Assembly (NCBI GenBank): GCA_035235625.1
Contig: CP141145.1
Coordinates: forward strand, 19,904,563-19,968,562
Reading direction: 5' to 3'
DNA: 64,000 nt
Source of the DNA: Saururus chinensis
Lineage: Eukaryota > Streptophyta > Magnoliopsida > Piperales > Saururaceae
Shown: positions 61,501-64,000 of the stretch, one piece after another
Numbering within the stretch: position 1 is the first letter of the stretch
Layout: every line of letters begins with the position of its first letter
The notes under the pieces: generated by a model
Seen by the model: only the letters and a program-made list of their open reading frames with translations
Databases searched by the model: none
What the model was told of the DNA's origin: nothing
Made by a program: the position numbers and the translations under genes

Positions 61501-62089
61501 TTAAAATAAAAAGAATTATTTAAAATTTATTTATTAAATAAAATTAATTAATAAAGCTATTAGCGACGCTTAATAATCAACGTCACTATTAGAAATGGTA
61601 TTGGCGACGCTTATATAATAGCGTCGCTAATAGTTGAAAATTTGTATTTATTTTTTATTTTTAATTCATAACTATTAGCGACGCTCCCATAAGCGTCACT
61701 AATAGTAGACTTAGTAGCGACGCTTATGCATAAGCGTCGCTATTGAGTAAGATATTAGAGACGCTTACAAAAGCATCGCTAATAGTCATAATAATTTTCT
61801 TTTTTTAATTTAAAATGTATATTTTTTAGTGACGGTTGTTTAAAGCGTCGCAAATAGGGGCCATATTAGCGACGCTTAGAATAAAGCGTCGCTAATATCA
61901 TTAGTATTAGCGACGCTGTAAGGAAGCGTCGCTAATATATGATTAGTAGCGACGCATACAGAAATGCGTCGCAAATAGTGTTTTTTTTTTGCGACGCTTT
62001 GAATCCGTCGCAAATAGTTATTTGTAGCGACGCTTAGCTAAGCGCCGCTAATAAATGCGTCGCTAGTACTACGTTTTGTTGTAGTGATT

Positions 62090-62860
62090 GTTGTTGTTGT
62101 GGTTGCCTTGTTTGGTTGGTTGCAAATTCTCCAGGCGATGACAAGTGGGACTAGGAGGCGAGCACAAGAAGAAGTTCCTCGTTTCTGCCATTATGGTATG
62201 CAGTGTATCTTTGGCGTGTGAGTCAACTTAGTTATTTATTTTCAGACGGATAACAGACTTGTACTTAGATGAATGAGTTGTTCTTTTTTAATTTTGAAAC
62301 TTATAATAATATCATATGATTTGATATTCGTATTTATGAACCCCAATTATCTTGACCTGGATATTTAATCAAATAGTTTGTTTTGTATTTAAAAGAGAAA
62401 AAAACTTTTTATGACTTATCGTTTGTGTTATTTAAAAAGGCTTTTAAAATATGGGTTGTGTCACCCCCGGTCCCCCCAGCCTCCCCCCCCAACTAGAAGA
62501 GAGATGACAACTGGATTCTGGCGATGGCGGGCTTTTTTTTATAAAAATGTTAAGGCTTTTAGCCATGCTTATACAAACATCGCTAAAGCCTATTTTTTAT
62601 TTTTTACTTATTACAATGCTTGCTAAAGCGCCCCTAATACATAATTTTTTTTTAAAAAAATTATTATTATTATTGATTTTTTCATATGTGTTGCTAATTT
62701 GTTTTTATTTTTTTAGCGACACCTAAATAATCGTCACTAATAAGTGATTTTAATATTTTTTATTTTAGTGATGCTTAAAATAGTGTCGCTGATAACTATT
62801 TATTAGCGACACATAATTATGAGTTTCTAATAAGCTATTTTATATTTTAAAAAATTAAAA
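62090..62860. other. Flank of the CACTA element, then worn CACTA-type repeats
   Basis: The host sequence resumes at 62090; it does not obviously complete the LTR broken at 55889. A C-rich tract (CCCCCGGTCCCCCC) lies at 62465, and worn TTAGCGACACC/AGCGATGC-type motifs at 62550-62830. No gene is supported. Confidence 0.35.
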
Positions 62861-62862
62861 AT

Positions 62863-64000
62863 AAATTCCTCCATCTCTCTATACTCTCTCTACTCTCTCT
62901 CTCCCCTCTTCTCTCTCTCCTCTCTCTTTATACACTCTCTCTCCTCTCTCTTCTTCTCTTCTCTCTCTTATCACTCTCTCTCTCTCTCATCTCTCCCTCA
63001 CTCACTTCTAGCTCTATATCCTCTCTAACCCTCTCTCCCCCCTCTCTCTTCTAGCTCTCTCTCCTCTTTCTAATCTCTCTCTCTTCCAAGCCCGTCACCG
63101 TGAGCCCTAGCTCTGAGGATGAGAAGGGAGAGAGTAGTGGATTAATTTAAATATTTTTTATTATTAAATTATATATTATATTTTAAAATTAACAACTATA
63201 AAATAAAATAAAGATAAGTGTCACTAATACCCTACGTATTAGCGATGCAAATTCCTATGCGTCGCTAACATATTTTCTTTTATTTCTTTTAAATTATTTT
63301 TTACAATATAATATTTAATAAAAAATATAAAAAAATCAAAATGAAATTACTCCCTCTCTCTATACTCTTTCTCTCTCTTCACTCTCTCTCTCTACCCTCT
63401 CTTCTCTCTCTCCTCTCTTTCTATACACTCAATCTCCACTCTCTTCTTCTCTTCTCTCTCTACCCTCTCTCTTCACTCTCTCCTCTCTCTCTCTTCTCAC
63501 TCTCTCACTTCTATCTTTATCTCCTCTCTCTCCCTTCCTCCCTCCCTCCCTCCCTCCCTCTCTCTTCTAGCTCTCTCTCCTCTTTCTAATCTCTTTCTCT
63601 TCAACAAGCATCACTGTGAGCCCCGACTCTGAGCATGAGAAGGGAGAGAGTATTAGAATTTTATTATTATTTAATTATATTTTATATTTTTAAAATAATA
63701 AATATAAAATAAAATAAATCTATTAGCGACGCTTAGGAGAAAGTGTCGCTATTATCCTACATATTAGTTACGCATAAACATATGCGTAGCTAATGTCTAG
63801 GGTATTAGCGATACAAATTCCTATGCGTCGCTAATACATTTTCTTTTCTTTTTTTATTTTTTAAAATATAATATTTATTAAAAATATTTAAAAATTAAAA
63901 TTAAATTCCTCCCTCTTTATACTCTCTCTCCTCTCCCTCTCTTCTATCTCTCCTCACTCTCTCTACCCTCTCTTCCTCTCTCTCTATACAATCTCTCTCC
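62863..64000 (+). repeat. Tandem CACTA-type modules with CT-rich tracts, cut by the window edge
   Basis: Units start at about 62863, 63343 and 63903, each with AAATT(C/A)CTCC then a CT-rich tract. Two of them contain GTGAGCCC(T/C)-(A/G)-CTCTGAG-ATGAGAAGGGAGAGAG (63101 and 63617), an AT-rich part, and a TATTAGCGA-GCAAATTCCTATGCG pair with CGTCGCTAA. Period is about 480-560 bp. The third unit continues past 64000. Confidence 0.8.

Larger units (their letters stand above)
55890..62086 (-). mobile_element. CACTA (EnSpm-type) DNA transposon, 6.2 kb, TSD ATT, carrying gene fragments
   Basis: The left end is TACTACAAGAAAATGGGG (first base C changed to T) and the right end is ACGTTTTGTTGTAGTG, an inverted CACTACAA pair. 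ATT flanks both sides (55887-55889 and 62087-62089), matching the 3-bp target duplication of CACTA elements. Subterminal regions of about 500 bp (55905-56430 and 61555-62075) are packed with TTAGCGACGCTT/AGCGTCGCTAATA motifs in both orientations, as CACTA subterminal repeats are. No transposase was read. Inside are RINGv exons, a one-TM protein frame, a GC-rich promoter-like block, CT-rich tracts and possible SINE heads. Strand is set by the captured genes only. Non-autonomous. Confidence 0.85.

Overview
This is a nuclear segment of an angiosperm genome that is gene-poor and crowded with transposons. The evidence for a plant is an intron-containing SAG12/SAG39-type cysteine protease, a class II phospholipase A1, a RINGv (MARCH-like) fragment, plant chromovirus and CACTA sequence, and a retrotransposon primer site for initiator tRNA-Met. 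The lineage cannot be fixed from sequence alone. It looks like a large, AT-rich, non-grass genome, but that is inference.

Three protein genes look intact. They are a papain-like protease with two exons (10029-11387, +), a single-exon TmpA-like multi-pass membrane protein (21235-22863, +), and a DAD1-like/PLA1-II lipase with two exons separated by a 2.86 kb intron (42191-46310, -). Two further gene pieces lie inside a DNA transposon: a RINGv zinc-finger fragment with its intron and splice sites (57528-58093, -) and a small one-TM protein (58153-58371, -).

Layout. 1-10 kb: intergenic sequence with an eroded hAT/ZMYM1-like transposase on the minus strand, duplicated retroelement pieces and a 399-bp tandem duplication. 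10-11.4 kb: protease gene. 12.3-15.6 kb: badly decayed Ty3/gypsy pol on the minus strand. 16.4-18.95 kb: Helitron-like sequence with several 5' termini in a row and one clear 3' terminus. 21.2-22.9 kb: TmpA-like gene. 24.5-24.8 kb: end of a CACTA element. 24.8-29.4 kb: broken chromovirus whose 3' LTR has become a 466-bp palindrome (29377-29842). 30.7-31.85 kb: CACTA-type repeat module. 32019-40523: a complete non-coding LTR retrotransposon (LARD) with matching TSDs, primer site and polypurine tract, inserted into another gypsy remnant. Its core carries an array of hairpin-forming 128-bp repeats. 42.2-46.3 kb: lipase gene. 47.4-50.0 kb: GA-rich CACTA-type modules. 50047-52538: solo LTR of the LARD family with a perfect TSD. 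52548-55889: an older related LTR, interrupted by a 6.2 kb CACTA element (55890-62086, TSD ATT) that holds the gene fragments. 62.9-64 kb: tandem CT-rich CACTA-type modules running off the window.

The genes do not form a pathway together. The main story is nested transposition, gene-fragment capture and local repeat expansion. The two least ordinary signals are the covarying hairpin array in the LARD core and the CACTA element carrying pieces of apparently two genes. All calls come from reading the sequence; no alignment, database search or folding program was run.
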